A stretch of DNA of 7,112 nucleotides from Calditrichota bacterium (GTDB lineage: Bacteria > Calditrichota > Calditrichia > Calditrichales > Calditrichaceae): assembly GCA_024278715.1 (NCBI GenBank), contig JAJRSN010000250.1:1-7112 (forward strand), given 5' to 3'. Positions 5,659 to 7,112 of this stretch are shown here, one piece after another. The notes beneath the pieces were generated by a model that worked only from the letters and a program-made list of their open reading frames with translations, had not been told where the DNA came from and did no database searches. Positions within the stretch are counted from its first letter, which is position 1, and every line of letters begins with the position of its first letter. Made by a program: the position numbers and the translations under genes.

Positions 5659-6271
5659 ATGTACATTCTGTTTTTCATTTGTGTATTAGGTGTAATTGCA
5701 GCGTTGCCAATTCATTTTTTATCAGTCGAACACCTGAAACTTCATGGAAAGTACGGAAAAGAGAAAGGCGCAAAGATTAGTGAAATTTATGGTCGCTTGT
5801 CAGCTAATTTGTTGTTTTTCTCTTTGATTGGAATCTGGTTTTCGCCTCAACCATGATTTATTACTCCGATTTCTCAAAATACATCGATCAGGATTCCGGT
5901 TATCAATTTCTTCATTCCGTTGATTCACCTGATCATATCTGCGCCTTTCGTTTTGTTGGGGTTATGGCTATTGAGCGATTCTGTAAAAGGACTATCACGG
6001 AAAGTATCGTAAACACACAGACCGGAGAAAGTTATTACCATGGGCATTTATTCTGTGGTCAGACATCCGCAGCATATCGGATTGTTATCGACCCATATAG
6101 GTTTTACTTTTCTGTTATCAGCGCTGTATTCCTTGCTGTTTACCCTTTCTGGTGGGATTGCTTTACCTGATCTCAAGGAAGGAAGAAGAAGAGCTGACCG
6201 GAGAATTTGGTAAAGAATATGAAGAATACAAGAAAAGGGTCCCCATGTTTATTCCTGTATTTTGGAAATAG
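5659..6271 (+). pseudogene. Broken isoprenylcysteine carboxyl methyltransferase-like membrane protein
   Basis: The start ATG is set by AAAGGAG (5646-5652). The first 65 codons encode a hydrophobic N-terminus and H-L-K-L-H-G-K-Y-G-K-E-K-G, ending W-F-S-P-Q-P at a TGA (5854-5856). The same frame continues with membrane-like sequence to a TAA (6010-6012), then T-H-R-P-E-K-V-I-T and V-V-R-H-P-Q-H-I-G, the R-H-P-x-Y-x-G motif of the isoprenylcysteine/phospholipid methyltransferase family. Near 6135-6155 the reading shifts frame. The rest, E-F-G-K-E-Y-E-E-Y-K-K-R-V-P, is the family's C-terminal SAM-site motif and ends at TAG 6269-6271. Reassembled length is about 200 residues, normal for the family. 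Plausible lesions are CGA to TGA (Arg), GAA to TAA (Glu) and a one-base frame change. An intact ancestor would methylate an unknown membrane substrate. Confidence 0.8.
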
Positions 6272-6315
6272 GTCGGCGATGAAATCGGCTCTGTCCGCTA
6301 TCGATTAATTCGTTC

Positions 6316-6355
6316 GGAAAAGCGTAAGCTGCGGTTTTTCCAAAAGCGTTTTTAT
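6316..6355 (+). terminator. Weak candidate terminator after the methyltransferase pseudogene
   Basis: GGAAAAGC (6316-6323) pairs with the G plus T-run ending in CC at 6334-6341, giving 8 pairs including one G-T wobble and a 10-base loop. A T-rich stretch follows only after a short spacer (6349-6359). The stem is A-T-rich and unstable, so this is a tentative call. Confidence 0.25.
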
Positions 6356-6547
6356 TTTTGTTCGTTAAGAAATTTCGGGTTGATTCGGCTCTTTGGCAAT
6401 GTTATCTTTAGCGTAATCTTTCAATCACAGAAAGTAAAATGGCTATTTAATTTTTCGGTTTTCTTGTTCTGTTTATGAGTTATTTTGCTAATTGATAAAT
6501 TTTGGAGTTGTGAATACACATAAAAGCAGCAAACAAAGGTCTAAGGA

Positions 6548-7112
6548 ATGTACAAAGATAAAATAAAAAAATTAATAAAACAATCGCCGCTTAAAATTGA
6601 TACTGAAATACAATTAACGGGACGACCGCCAACAATGGCTAACTCAGAATTTCTTACAAATAAAGAACAAGGTGATTGGGCGGAGCAGGTTGTTTATAAG
6701 GCTATTAATGAATTTTCTGACCTATATTTTGCTGTTAAATACGGACGTTCTGATTCTATAGCAGCGGGTGATAAAGATTTTGCAAAATTCTACATGGAGT
6801 ATAAAGATGAACTAAACATAATCGGCAAAAGACCCGATCTTTTGATATACAAGACAGACGATTTTCCTGATAGAAATGTTAACATTGAAGATGACGAACA
6901 TGTTAAAAAAGCCATTGCAGCATTGGAAGTAAGATCAAGCTCATTTTTAGTTGAAAGATATAGCGCTTTCATGGATAAAAGGCAGCAGGAGGCAATTAAC
7001 AAGTGTGTGGCGATTCGTGATAAAATTCTTTAAGGTGAACTTGGAGAATTGCTTGCGAGCAAAAACAAAACAATATTCAAACTTTTACAAGATCCCACAG
7101 CAGAGACATTCA
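6548..7112 (+). pseudogene. AccI-like type II restriction endonuclease, interrupted by an in-frame stop, running off the window
   Basis: The start ATG has AAAGG at 6535-6539. Codons 1-161 contain N-K-E-Q-G-D-W-A-E (38-46), G-K-R-P-D-L-L-I-Y (93-101) and A-L-E-V-R-S-S-S-F-L (125-134). This is the layout of a PD-(D/E)xK nuclease with Glu46, Asp97 and Glu127, and Arg129 in the usual lysine place. Wording and order match my memory of AccI-family endonucleases, which cut palindromic DNA. At 7031-7033 a TAA interrupts the frame, but the same frame continues open for 26 codons to the window edge (G-E-L-G-E-L-L-A-S-K-N-K, then L-L-Q-D-P-T-A-E-T-F), with a composition like the preceding protein. AccI-type enzymes are well over 161 residues, so the stop is probably a nonsense mutation. 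No DNA methyltransferase is in view; one may lie further right. Confidence 0.6.

Noticed and set aside
5854..5856. Possible recoding of TGA as an amino acid in the methyltransferase-like gene.
   Set aside because: A TAA and a frameshift follow in the same gene, and TGA is used as a normal stop by nikL, nikM, nikQ and nikO.
5853..6170. A separate 105-residue gene overlapping the preceding stop by ATGA.
   Set aside because: The other frame through the same bases carries the methyltransferase family motifs; this one is a shadow with no recognisable features.
1..7112. CRISPR arrays, tRNA or rRNA genes, tandem repeats and riboswitches.
   Set aside because: No regularly spaced direct repeats, cloverleaf-like segments or recognisable conserved RNA motifs were found on reading either strand.

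Overview
The window suggests a bacterium with a Gram-negative-type envelope (secreted, signal-peptide-bearing metal-transport accessory proteins), standard stop codons and clear Shine-Dalgarno sequences in its housekeeping genes. I cannot name the phylum from the sequence. The left 2.8 kb is a compact, intact operon of moderate base composition. The right 4.3 kb is visibly more AT-rich, gene-sparse and full of decayed genes, which is typical of an accessory or defence-type region.

Positions 3-2784 hold a nickel ECF-type uptake operon in the order NikK (C-terminus only), NikL, NikM, NikQ, NikO. NikM is the substrate-specific membrane component, NikQ the coupling transmembrane protein and NikO the ATPase. 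NikK and NikL are the accessory exported or membrane-anchored proteins of the NikKLMQO variant. Genes are packed with 1-6 base gaps or a 4-base overlap, apart from 85 bases between NikK and NikL. A hairpin over the NikO stop codon may end the transcript.

Positions 3336-5151 hold a two-gene unit resembling AbiE-type (type IV) toxin-antitoxin systems: a winged-helix AbiEi-like protein followed by an AbiEii-type nucleotidyltransferase. A candidate promoter and an inverted repeat lie just upstream. The pair sits between two decayed fragments of the N-terminal end of an IS110-family transposase, both on the minus strand (about 2976-3151 and 5184-5546). The right-hand fragment is itself split by about 140 extra bases.

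Positions 5659-6271 hold a broken isoprenylcysteine carboxyl methyltransferase-like membrane protein, with two nonsense codons and one frameshift. From 6548 to the window end there is the N-terminal part of an AccI-like restriction endonuclease, interrupted by an in-frame TAA at 7031-7033 with recognisable coding sequence continuing after it. No partner DNA methyltransferase is visible. The right part therefore looks like a decaying accessory region in which the AbiE-like pair is the only unit that still looks intact.

I found no CRISPR array, RNA gene or clearly novel system. The most interesting points are the paired IS110 remnants around the toxin-antitoxin pair, its candidate operator, and the single-stop-codon lesion in the restriction gene.
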